Assembly (NCBI GenBank): GCA_023258935.1
Contig: JAHFRG010000054.1
Location: forward strand, 1-10,294
Direction of reading: 5' to 3'
Source: Betaproteobacteria bacterium
Lineage (GTDB): Bacteria; Pseudomonadota; Gammaproteobacteria; Burkholderiales; JAHFRG01
DNA length: 10,294 bases
Shown: one piece after another, positions 1-5,272 of the stretch
Numbering within the stretch: the first letter of the stretch is position 1
Layout: each line of letters opens with the position of its first letter
The notes under the pieces: generated by a model
What the model saw: only the letters and a program-made list of their open reading frames with translations
Database searches by the model: none
What the model was told of the DNA's origin: nothing
Position numbers and translations under genes: made by a program

Positions 1-450
1 TATCAGCCCCGGCTCCAGCACCAGTCCCGGCTGCGTTTCCAGCGCAATTGCAATCCCCATGGCCTGGAACATCGCCAGGAACACCGTGCCATAGCGGGTG
101 TACTGGGTAATCTTGCGGCGGCCTGATTCGCCCTCCTTTTTCAAAGCCTCAAGCGTAGGCGACACCGCCGTCATCAGCTGCATGATGATGGACGAAGAGA
201 TGTAAGGCAGTATGCCCAGCGCAAAAATGGTAAAGCGCAAAAGCGCTCCGCCCGAAAACACGTTGAACATGCCGAGTATTCCTCCCTGCTGCGAGCGGAA
301 CAAATCTGCAAGATGCACCGGATCTATGCCAGGTACCGGAATATGCGCGCCGATGCGGTACACCACCAGGGCACACAGCAAGAACACGAGGCGTTTCTTG
401 AGGTCCCCCATCTTGCCGTACATCCCGAGCAGTGAATTATTGGTGGCCAT
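1..450 (-). CDS. secY: Protein translocase subunit SecY, N-terminal 150 residues (runs off window)
   Basis: SecY is the central membrane channel of the SecYEG translocon, which passes unfolded proteins across or into the inner membrane. The 150 residues seen begin MATNNSLLGMYGKMGDLKKR, followed by a first hydrophobic segment (about residues 20-38) with the family motif RIGAHIPVPGID, the plug region rich in Gly/Phe (FNVFSGGAL) and a second membrane segment with LPYISSSIIMQLM at about residues 81-93. The cytosolic loop EALKKEGESGRRKI then leads into a third membrane segment. The start ATG follows the rplO stop directly (TAGATG), so translation is probably coupled. The only Shine-Dalgarno-like tract is the purine-rich GAGAAAGTA repeat of the rplO 3' end. 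The stop lies outside the window, so intactness beyond residue 150 cannot be judged. Confidence 0.97.
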   Translation of the reverse strand, partial: MATNNSLLGMYGKMGDLKKRLVFLLCALVVYRIGAHIPVPGIDPVHLADLFRSQQGGILGMFNVFSGGALLRFTIFALGILPYISSSIIMQLMTAVSPTLEALKKEGESGRRKITQYTRYGTVFLAMFQAMGIAIALETQPGLVLEPGLI

Positions 451-939
451 CTATACTTTCTCTACTTTCTCTGCTTTCTCTGCCTTCTCTACTTTTTTCT
501 CTTTCGGAGTTTCAATACTGCCGCCGACAGCTTCGATGGCGGCGCGGGCGCCCTTGCTCACCCGCAAGCCTTTAATTTTGATAGCGCGGGTGATCTTGCC
601 GGAAAGCATAACTTTGGCTGATAGCGTCCTTATCGGCACAATACCCGCTTGTTTCAGCGCCTGGATGTCAATATCTTTGGCCTCCAGCGTGTTCAATTCG
701 GAAAGACGCACTTCCGCAGTGTATTTTTTGCCTGGCGAGACAAAGCCTCGCTTGGGCAGGCGGCGCTGCAATGGCATTTGCCCGCCCTCAAATCCGAGTT
801 TGTGAAAACCGCCGGAGCGCGCTTTTTGTCCCTTGTGGCCGCGCCCTGCGGTCTTGCCCAGCCCCGAGCCCGGTCCACGCCCGACGCGGCGTTTTCCGCG
901 TTTGCTGCCTAGAGCGGGTTTTATGCGGTTAAGTTCCAT
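451..939 (-). CDS. rplO: 50S ribosomal protein L15 with repeat-built C-terminal tail
   Basis: L15 is a late-assembly protein of the large subunit. The N-terminal half shows the Gly/Arg/Lys-rich extended arm (KRRVGRGPGSGLGKTAGRGH, then GGQMPLQRRLPKRGF), which in known ribosomes threads into 23S rRNA. The C-terminal half is the globular domain ending in GARAAIEAVGGSIE. At 162 residues it is about 18 longer than E. coli L15 (144). The excess is a charged tail after residue 144 made of EKA/EKV triplets, encoded by 9-bp DNA repeats. The ATG immediately follows the rpmD stop (TAAATG) and the TAG stop abuts the secY ATG, so the three genes look translationally coupled. The core assignment is certain; the role of the tail is unknown. 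Confidence 0.98.
   Translation of the reverse strand: MELNRIKPALGSKRGKRRVGRGPGSGLGKTAGRGHKGQKARSGGFHKLGFEGGQMPLQRRLPKRGFVSPGKKYTAEVRLSELNTLEAKDIDIQALKQAGIVPIRTLSAKVMLSGKITRAIKIKGLRVSKGARAAIEAVGGSIETPKEKKVEKAEKAEKVEKV
454..498 (-). repeat. 9-bp tandem repeats coding the L15 Glu-Lys-Val/Ala tail
   Basis: Four near-identical 9-bp units lie at 454-462, 463-471, 472-480 and 481-489 (coding strand GAGAAAGTA, GAGAAAGTA, GAGAAAGCA, GAGAAGGCA). A degenerate fifth unit covers 490-498. The period is three codons, so copy-number change would add or remove EKV/EKA units without a frameshift. The last units also form the purine-rich stretch just ahead of the secY start codon. Confidence 0.9.
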
Positions 940-1200
940 TTACACTTCACACTTGAGAAGGTAGCCCACTTTGTTGATCATGCCACGCACCGCCGGAGTG
1001 TCTTCGAGCTCCACTGAGTGGTAGAGGCGGCGCAATCCCAAACCGCGCACAGTGGCACGGTGCGATTCGCTGGTGTTGATGATGCTTTTCGTTAGAGTTA
1101 CTTTTATTTTCGCGTGCTGTTTTTTCTTGGCGGTGTTTACTCCAGAATCTATTCCACGCTTTTGCCGCTTTATTTTCGCCGTCTGCTTTTTCTCGGTCAT
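940..1200 (-). CDS. rpmD: 50S ribosomal protein L30 with duplication-derived N-terminal extension
   Basis: L30 is a small protein of the large subunit. The family core is residues 31-86: KIKVTLTKS, then SHRATVRGLGLRRLYHSVEL, then EDTPAVRGMINKV, ending LLKCEV. It aligns along its length with E. coli L30 (59 residues). Ahead of it are about 30 extra residues, MTEKKQTAKIK + RQKRGIDSGVN + TAKKKQHAKIK. Residues 1-11 and 23-33 are two copies of the same segment, and residues 12-22 are the S5 C-terminal codons read in another frame. The start must be the ATG at 1200: the equivalent position in the second copy reads ACC, and the next in-frame Met is deep in the core (MINKV). A Shine-Dalgarno GGAG sits 5 bases upstream, inside the end of rpsE. 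There are 2 bases between the rpsE stop and this ATG, and rplO follows with no gap. Confidence 0.95.
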   Translation of the reverse strand: MTEKKQTAKIKRQKRGIDSGVNTAKKKQHAKIKVTLTKSIINTSESHRATVRGLGLRRLYHSVELEDTPAVRGMINKVGYLLKCEV

Positions 1201-1234
1201 GTTTACTCCAGAATCTGTTCCACGCTTTTGCCGC
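1103..1234 (-). repeat. 66-bp tandem direct duplication across the rpsE/rpmD junction
   Basis: Two adjacent 66-bp units, 1103-1168 and 1169-1234, match at 57 of 66 positions by direct comparison. The transcript-upstream unit (1169-1234) contains the last rpsE codons, the rpsE TAA, the GGAG ribosome binding site, the rpmD ATG and its first codons. The downstream unit keeps the GGAG (1140-1143) but has ACC (1132-1134) where the ATG should be. The unit is 22 codons long, so the L30 frame is kept. Mismatches are uneven: 8 of the 9 fall in the rpmD-derived third and only 1 in the rpsE-derived part. Confidence 0.95.
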
Positions 1235-1712
1235 GCTTCGCCGCAATCTCCGAAGGCATGTTCATCGCCTGCAAACCCTTGAGCGTGGCTCGCACCACGT
1301 TGTAGGGATTAGTCGAGCCGATGCATTTGGCGAGCACATTGCTCACTCCCATCACTTCAAAAATCGCCCGCATCGGTCCGCCGGCAATGATGCCTGTGCC
1401 TTCGCAGGCAGGTTGCATGTATACCGTCGCCGCGCCGTGCTTGCCGATCACGGAGTGATGCAGCGTGCCGTTCTTAAGGTTGACCTTGATCATTTTGCGC
1501 CGCGCTTCGTCCATGGCTTTTTGCACCGCCACCGGCACTTCTCGCGCCTTGCCCTTGCCCATTCCGACACCGCCATCGCCATCGCCCACCACGGTGAGCG
1601 CGGCAAAGCCGAGAACGCGGCCGCCTTTTACCACTTTGGTAACGCGGTTCACCGCGACCATTTTTTCCCTGAGGCCGTCGCTGCGCTGCTGCGACTGTTG
1701 CATTTTTGCCAT
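1203..1712 (-). CDS. rpsE: 30S ribosomal protein S5
   Basis: S5 belongs to the small-subunit body near the mRNA entry site and contributes to decoding accuracy. The 169-residue protein has the N-terminal double-stranded-RNA-binding-like domain with KVVKGGRVLGFAALTVVGDG (residues about 27-46; mutations in the matching loop give spectinomycin resistance in the family) and GKAREVPVAVQKAMDEARR. The C-terminal domain includes GTGIIAGGPMRAIFEVMGV and STNPYNVVRATLKGLQAM. Length is normal (E. coli 167). The ATG is preceded by GGAG with 6-base spacing, 11 bases after the rplR stop. Its last codons (GKSVEQILE) and stop lie in the upstream unit of the 66-bp duplication; a second, out-of-frame copy of them is translated inside rpmD. 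Confidence 0.98.
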   Translation of the reverse strand: MAKMQQSQQRSDGLREKMVAVNRVTKVVKGGRVLGFAALTVVGDGDGGVGMGKGKAREVPVAVQKAMDEARRKMIKVNLKNGTLHHSVIGKHGAATVYMQPACEGTGIIAGGPMRAIFEVMGVSNVLAKCIGSTNPYNVVRATLKGLQAMNMPSEIAAKRGKSVEQILE

Positions 1713-1723
1713 CTTTTACTCCG

Positions 1724-2080
1724 CTAGAATTTCAGACCGTGCTCGCGCGCGGCCTCAGCCAAGGCTTTGACACGGCCGTGATACTTGAATCCGGAACGAT
1801 CAAAGGCTACGCTTACGATGCCGTGTTTCTTGGCTTTTTCAGCAAGACGCTTGCCCACCATTGAAGCCGCCTTCACGTTGCCGCCATATTTAAGTTTCTT
1901 GCGTACTTCAGGCTCCAACGTGGAAGCCTCCACCAGGATTTTGCCGCCATTGGGATCGGCCACCTGGGCATAAATATGGTGGTTGGTACGGTGCACCATC
2001 AGGCGCAATACCTTGAGCTCGGCAATTTTATTGCGGGTTTTGCGCGAGCGGCGCAGCCGCGCCTGTTTTTTCTCATCCAT
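1724..2080 (-). CDS. rplR: 50S ribosomal protein L18
   Basis: L18 binds 5S rRNA with L5 and joins the central protuberance of the 50S subunit. The 118-residue protein opens with the basic arm DEKKQARLRRSRKTRNKI, followed by LMVHRTNHHIYAQV and ends FDRSGFKYHGRVKALAEAAREHGLKF, the typical L18 C-terminus. Length matches E. coli (117). It starts 8 bases after the rplF stop. No strong Shine-Dalgarno is visible (only AAGCGA), so initiation may depend on coupling with rplF. Confidence 0.98.
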   Translation of the reverse strand: MDEKKQARLRRSRKTRNKIAELKVLRLMVHRTNHHIYAQVADPNGGKILVEASTLEPEVRKKLKYGGNVKAASMVGKRLAEKAKKHGIVSVAFDRSGFKYHGRVKALAEAAREHGLKF

Positions 2081-2088
2081 AGTTTCGC

Positions 2089-2622
2089 TTATTTTTTCTT
2101 GGTCTCTTTCAATATCACCACTTCATCGGCATAGCGCACGCCTTTGCCCTTATACGGCTCCGGCCTGCGATAAGCGCGCACTTCCGCCGCCATCTGTCCC
2201 ACCAGCTGCTTGTCTGTACCTTTGATTACGATGTCGGTCTGAGAGGGCGTTTCGACCTTGATGCCTTTGGGCATCTGATGCACCACCGGGTGTGCATACC
2301 CGACTGTCAAATTGAGCTTATCGCCCTGTGCCTGAGCGCGGAAACCCACACCTACCAAGGTAAGCTTTTTCTCAAAACCCTTGGTCACTCCTTGAATCAT
2401 GTTGGCAAATAACGCGCGCAGCGTGCCGGACATAATATAGGCCTGCGGCGTTTCGTTGGCCGCCTTGAATTTCAGTTTATCGCCCTCGCGCTCAACAGCC
2501 ACGTCTCCTTTGAGGCGTTGCTTGAGGCTTCCTAGCGGGCCTTTCACCACGACTTCACCAGGGGACAATGTGACTTCGACGCCTGCCGGCACCACTACGG
2601 GATTATTGCCTATTCGCGACAT
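2089..2622 (-). CDS. rplF: 50S ribosomal protein L6
   Basis: L6 lies near the factor-binding site of the 50S subunit. The 177 residues form the usual two repeated domains: the N-terminal one begins SRIGNNPVVVPAGVEVTLSP with VVKGPLGSL, and the C-terminal one has LVGVGFRAQAQG and ends with the hallmark RRPEPYKGKGVRYADE followed by a Lys-rich end (KETKKK). Length equals that of E. coli L6. The ATG is preceded by GAGG with 5-base spacing and lies 20 bases downstream of rpsH. Nothing unusual is seen. Confidence 0.98.
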   Translation of the reverse strand: MSRIGNNPVVVPAGVEVTLSPGEVVVKGPLGSLKQRLKGDVAVEREGDKLKFKAANETPQAYIMSGTLRALFANMIQGVTKGFEKKLTLVGVGFRAQAQGDKLNLTVGYAHPVVHQMPKGIKVETPSQTDIVIKGTDKQLVGQMAAEVRAYRRPEPYKGKGVRYADEVVILKETKKK

Positions 2623-2642
2623 ATGTACCTCGATCTATTCCG

Positions 2643-3038
2643 TTACGCGACAATACACAACACTTCGCCGCCCATTCCGGTGGCACGCGCCTTGCGGTCG
2701 GTCATTACCCCTTTGGGCGTAGAGATAATGGCAATCCCCATGCCATTCATCACCTTGGGAATGTCACGGTTAGCTTTGTATATGCGCAAGCCCGGCCGGC
2801 TCACGCGCTCGATTTTCTCAATCACCGGACGACCGGCGTAGTATTTGAGGGCGATTTCGAGCAGTGCTTTGTCTTGCGGCTCACGCACCGCAAAATCTTC
2901 AATATATCCTTCGTCCTTGAGCACCTGGGCGATTGCTACTTTGAGCCCGGAGGAGGGGATTATCACGGTTGTTTTTTCCGCAAGCTGCGCATTGCGGATG
3001 CGTGTCAACATATCGGAGATAGGGTCGCTCATGCTCAT
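2643..3038 (-). CDS. rpsH: 30S ribosomal protein S8
   Basis: S8 is a primary 16S rRNA-binding protein of the central domain; in E. coli it also represses translation of the spc operon. The sequence starts MSMSDPISDMLTRIRNAQ, very close to E. coli MSMQDPIADMLTRIRN, and ends with the RNA-binding signature GIAIISTPKGVMTDRKAR followed by GGEVLCIVA. It has 131 residues (E. coli 130). A second Met lies at codon 3, but the first ATG is supported by AAGGAG with 7-base spacing and by family alignment. It starts 13 bases after the rpsN stop. Confidence 0.98.
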   Translation of the reverse strand: MSMSDPISDMLTRIRNAQLAEKTTVIIPSSGLKVAIAQVLKDEGYIEDFAVREPQDKALLEIALKYYAGRPVIEKIERVSRPGLRIYKANRDIPKVMNGMGIAIISTPKGVMTDRKARATGMGGEVLCIVA

Positions 3039-3051
3039 ATGATTTCTCCTT

Positions 3052-3357
3052 CTACCAACTGGCCTTGATGATGCCCGGAATCTCTCCGCGCATGGCGATT
3101 TCGCGCAGCTTGCTGCGGCCCAGCCCGAATTTGCGGTATACGCCGCGCGGCCGCCCGGTTAGTGCGCAACGGTTCCTGAGCCGCACCGGGCTGGCGTTGC
3201 GCGGGAGCTGTTGCAGTTTCATCCTCGCCTCATGCCGATCATCTTCGCTCAACTTGGTGTTGCGGATGACGGCCAGCAATTCGGCACGCTTCACGGCAAA
3301 TTTCTTGACCACGGCGCGGCGTTTTTGGTCACGGTTAATCACTGCTGTTTTTGCCAT
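3052..3357 (-). CDS. rpsN: 30S ribosomal protein S14 (zinc-free type)
   Basis: S14 sits in the 30S head. This copy is the ~101-residue zinc-free form: it has NRCALTGRPRGVYRKFGLGR but lacks the paired CxxC motifs of the short zinc-binding S14. The start is set at MAKTAVINRD, the universal N-terminus for this type. The frame is open further upstream across the rplE stop, but those residues (KKRARFSLHLISRSRAE) are rplE coding sequence in another frame. The chosen ATG has GAGG with 5-base spacing, and this site overlaps the rplE TGA. The 7-base gap suggests coupling with rplE. Confidence 0.97.
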   Translation of the reverse strand: MAKTAVINRDQKRRAVVKKFAVKRAELLAVIRNTKLSEDDRHEARMKLQQLPRNASPVRLRNRCALTGRPRGVYRKFGLGRSKLREIAMRGEIPGIIKASW

Positions 3358-3364
3358 GCCGACC

Positions 3365-3904
3365 TCAGCTCTTGAACGGGAAATTAAATGCAACGAGAAG
3401 CGCGCGCGCTTCTTCATCTGTTTTGGCGGTAGTGTTAATCGTGATGTTCAATCCACGCAGGGCGTCAATCTTGTCGTACTCAATCTCGGGGAAAATAATC
3501 TGTTCCTTGACACCCATATTGTAGTTGCCGCGGCCGTCGAAAGATTTGGCGGAGAGTCCGCGAAAGTCGCGAATGCGCGGAATAGCGATGGATACCAGGC
3601 GGTCGAGAAACTCATACATACGCTTGTCGCGCAGCGTGACCATGCAGCCGATGGGGTAGCCCCTGCGGATCTTGAACACGGCAATGGATTTGCGGGATTT
3701 GGTGACGACCGGTTTTTGCCCGGCTATTTTCTGCAGGTCGGCCACCGCATTGTCCATGATTTTCTTGTCCGCCGTCGCTTCGCCAACTCCCATGTTGAGC
3801 GTGATTTTGCTGACGCGAGGCACCTGCATCGCCGTTTTGTAGCCAAACTGTTTCATCAACTGTTTGACCGCTGTGTTTCTATATAGAGTTTGTAAACGTG
3901 GCAT
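3365..3904 (-). CDS. rplE: 50S ribosomal protein L5
   Basis: L5 binds 5S rRNA in the central protuberance and contacts the 30S head and P-site tRNA. Starting at MPRLQTLYRN, the protein has 179 residues, identical in length to E. coli L5. Recognisable parts are VPRVSKITLNMGVGEA (about residues 29-44), KPVVTKSRKSIAVFKIR, GYPIGCMVTLR and RGLNITINTTAKTDEEARAL near the end. The frame stays open upstream into rplX, but that part shows no L5 similarity. The stretch before the ATG (…AAAATAGACAATAT) has no recognisable Shine-Dalgarno, unlike most neighbours, so translation may depend on upstream rplX. Confidence 0.97.
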   Translation of the reverse strand: MPRLQTLYRNTAVKQLMKQFGYKTAMQVPRVSKITLNMGVGEATADKKIMDNAVADLQKIAGQKPVVTKSRKSIAVFKIRRGYPIGCMVTLRDKRMYEFLDRLVSIAIPRIRDFRGLSAKSFDGRGNYNMGVKEQIIFPEIEYDKIDALRGLNITINTTAKTDEEARALLVAFNFPFKS

Positions 3905-3917
3905 ATATTGTCTATTT

Positions 3918-4235
3918 TCAGGCGTCCACCATTTCGCCGTTGGACTTGAAATAACGTACTCTGCGCCCGTCATCCAGCACTTTGACGCCGACGCGGTCGG
4001 CCTTTTGCGTGGTGGGATTGAATAGCATCACTTTGGATATATGGATAGGCATTTCCTTATCAATAATGCCGCCGGTATTGTTTTTCATGGGATTGGGTTT
4101 CTGATGCTTCTTTACCTTGTTTACACCTTCCACCAGCACGTGCTCGGCATCCACCAGGCGCAGCACTGAGCCGCGCCTGCCTTTGTCCTTGCCGGTGGTC
4201 ACAATAACGTTATCGCCTTTTTTGATTCTACGCAT
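3918..4235 (-). CDS. rplX: 50S ribosomal protein L24
   Basis: L24 is an assembly-initiating protein of the 50S subunit located near the peptide exit tunnel. The 105 residues begin MRRIKKGDNVIVTTGKDKG, the KOW motif typical of L24, followed by VEGVNKVKKHQKP and the HISKVMLFNPTTQKADRVG strand pair. Length is normal (E. coli 104). The ATG follows AAGGA with 8-base spacing, 11 bases after the rplN stop. Confidence 0.98.
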   Translation of the reverse strand: MRRIKKGDNVIVTTGKDKGRRGSVLRLVDAEHVLVEGVNKVKKHQKPNPMKNNTGGIIDKEMPIHISKVMLFNPTTQKADRVGVKVLDDGRRVRYFKSNGEMVDA

Positions 4236-4246
4236 GAGTTAGTTCC

Positions 4247-4615
4247 TTACAGCACTTCCGGCGCTAATGACACAATCTTCATGAAGCGCTCGGTGCGCAA
4301 CTCGCGCGTCACCGGGCCGAAAATACGCGTGCCAATCGGCTCCAGCTTGGGATTCAGCAGCACTGCTGCGTTGCCGTCAAACTTAATCAGCGATCCGTCC
4401 ACCCGGCGAATCCCCTTGGCGGTGCGTACCACCACCGCATGATAAATTTCGCCCTTCTTGACGCGGCCGCGCGGTACAGCATCCTTGACACTCACTTTGA
4501 TAACGTCACCAATGCCGGCATAGCGGCGCTTCGAGCCGCCCAGCACCTTGATGCACATCACGGAACGCGCGCCGGTGTTATCCGCGACATCGAGCACTGT
4601 CTGCATTTGAATCAT
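4247..4615 (-). CDS. rplN: 50S ribosomal protein L14, first gene of the spc operon
   Basis: L14 lies at the subunit interface and contacts 16S rRNA. The 122-residue protein reads MIQMQTVLDVADNTGARSVM and continues with KVLGGSKRRYAGIGDVIKVS, GEIYHAVVVRTAKG and GTRIFGPVTRELR. Length is close to E. coli (123). The only GGAG upstream is 12 bases from this ATG, which is too far for good spacing. A different-frame ATG 10 bases upstream (4623-4625) begins a 15-residue open frame that overlaps the rplN start. The gene is preceded by a 202-bp gap holding a promoter. Confidence 0.98.
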   Translation of the reverse strand: MIQMQTVLDVADNTGARSVMCIKVLGGSKRRYAGIGDVIKVSVKDAVPRGRVKKGEIYHAVVVRTAKGIRRVDGSLIKFDGNAAVLLNPKLEPIGTRIFGPVTRELRTERFMKIVSLAPEVL

Positions 4616-4645
4616 TTTGGTTCATATCTCCAACTTAAACCGCCA

Positions 4646-4657
4646 CCGCTTACGCGG
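4646..4657 (-). promoter_or_regulatory. Short leader hairpin with a GUAA (GNRA-type) tetraloop
   Basis: The transcript strand reads CCGC-GTAA-GCGG, a perfect 4-bp GC stem closed by a GNRA-class loop, about 30 bases before the rplN start. GNRA loops are common sites for tertiary or protein contacts. The stem is short and no extension is possible, so function is inferred only. Confidence 0.35.
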
Positions 4658-4659
4658 GT

Positions 4660-4684
4660 TGACGGTCAGTCTTGGATCCCGTCA
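4660..4684 (-). promoter_or_regulatory. Leader inverted repeat (6-bp stem, 13-base loop)
   Basis: The transcript strand has TGACGG at 4684-4679 and its exact complement CCGTCA at 4665-4660, separated by 13 bases, immediately upstream of the GNRA hairpin. It lacks a T-run, so it is not a terminator. It could be part of a folded leader for rplN. Confidence 0.35.
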
Positions 4685-4729
4685 GGCGAGAAACGCTAAG
4701 CTTAAACAGATCCTATCGCAAGAGCGTGA

Positions 4730-4758
4730 ATTGTAAAGATTATGCCGTATGAAGGCAA
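4730..4758 (-). promoter_or_regulatory. Sigma70-type promoter for the spc operon
   Basis: On the minus strand a -35 box TTGCCT (4758-4753; 4 of 6 to TTGACA) and a -10 box TACAAT (4735-4730; 5 of 6 to TATAAT) are separated by exactly 17 bases. Transcription would start near 4722-4724, giving a leader of about 105-110 bases before rplN. A promoter between rpsQ and rplN is also known in E. coli (the spc promoter), so position supports the call. Confidence 0.75.
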
Positions 4759-4817
4759 GAAAAACCTTTGATTAAATGCTTCGCGGGTTGCATCAGTGGC
4801 AAAACGCCGGGTCTCCT

Positions 4818-5078
4818 TTAAATACTGCGCGCTTTTTCAATCAGCTTGCTTACCCGCCAGGCCTTGGTTTTGGCAATCGGCCGGCATTCCTCGATCAGCA
4901 CCACATCGCCCTCATGAAACTCGTTTTTTTCATCATGCGCATGGTATTTCTTGGAACGGGTCATAATTTTGCCATACATGGGATGCCGCACCTTGCGCTC
5001 GACCAGCACGGTTACAGTCTTGTCCATTTTGTCGCTCACCACACGGCCACTCAAGGTGCGCTTGGATGCTTCGCTCAT
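4818..5078 (-). CDS. rpsQ: 30S ribosomal protein S17, last gene of the S10 operon
   Basis: S17 is a primary 16S rRNA-binding protein with an OB fold. The 86 residues contain the family core GRVVSDKMDKTVTVLVERKV, HPMYGKIMTRSKKYHAHDE and GDVVLIEECRPIAKTKAWRV. Length is normal (E. coli 84). The start ATG overlaps the rpmC stop as ATGA, indicating translational coupling. The TAA stop is followed by the 202-bp gap with the spc promoter. Confidence 0.98.
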   Translation of the reverse strand: MSEASKRTLSGRVVSDKMDKTVTVLVERKVRHPMYGKIMTRSKKYHAHDEKNEFHEGDVVLIEECRPIAKTKAWRVSKLIEKARSI

Positions 5079-5269
5079 GGTTGTTTCGCCTTCTCGGTAA
5101 GCACGGTGCGCAGTCGCGCAATATCCTTGCGCACTTTGCGCAATTGACTGAAATTGACAAGCTGTTGTGTCGCTTTTTGCATGCGCAGGCCGAACTGCGC
5201 CTTGAGCAGTGCCGCAAGCTCCTGCTTCAGTTCCGTATCCGGCTTGGCCCTCAATTCGCTCGTCTTCAC
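5075..5269 (-). CDS. rpmC: 50S ribosomal protein L29 (GTG start)
   Basis: L29 is a small helical hairpin protein next to L23 at the peptide exit tunnel, where it helps form the docking site for trigger factor and SRP. The 64 residues begin with the family N-terminus KTSELRAKPDTELKQEL and continue with LLKAQFGLRMQKATQQL and KVRKDIARLRTVLTEK, matching E. coli L29 (63 residues) in layout. The start codon is GTG at 5269, and no ATG is available nearby. The site GGGG lies 6 bases upstream inside the rplP end. The stop overlaps the rpsQ start as ATGA. Confidence 0.97.
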   Translation of the reverse strand: MKTSELRAKPDTELKQELAALLKAQFGLRMQKATQQLVNFSQLRKVRKDIARLRTVLTEKAKQP

Positions 5270-5272
5270 GCG

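Larger units (their letters stand above)
4616..4817 (-). other. rpsQ–rplN intergenic region: promoter and untranslated leader of the spc operon
   Basis: This 202-bp gap is the longest in the window. It contains one convincing promoter (4730-4758), a leader of roughly 105-110 bases, and two possible hairpins. No credible intrinsic terminator is visible after rpsQ: the short T-run near 4763 (coding-strand GGTTTTTC) lacks a stable GC-rich stem before it. The S10-operon transcript may therefore read through into rplN. The motif GTTTAAG occurs twice on the transcript strand, near 4700 and near 4638. Confidence 0.75.

Noticed and set aside
212..805. Plus-strand open frame opposite secY and rplO, with a Phe/Ser/Thr-rich repeat region
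   Set aside because: The apparent repeat is the complement of the L15 EKA/EKV coding repeat; nothing supports a separate gene.
947..1246. Minus-strand open frame with repeated KAWNRFWSKH segments
   Set aside because: It is an alternate frame through the 66-bp duplication; its protein repeat follows from that DNA repeat, and the frame conflicts with rpsE and rpmD.
3052..3417. Longer rpsN beginning at 3417 and overlapping rplE
   Set aside because: The extra N-terminal residues are rplE sequence in another frame; the family start MAKT with GAGG site is at 3357.
3065..3886. Plus-strand open frame (about 273 codons) opposite rpsN and rplE
   Set aside because: Antisense shadow of two conserved genes; no independent family signal, promoter or terminator is visible.
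4745..4817. Possible intrinsic terminator after rpsQ (T-run GGTTTTTC on the transcript strand)
   Set aside because: Only weak 3-4 bp stems such as ATGC/GCAT precede the T-run; no stable GC-rich hairpin adjoins it, and the T-run is immediately upstream of the promoter -35.
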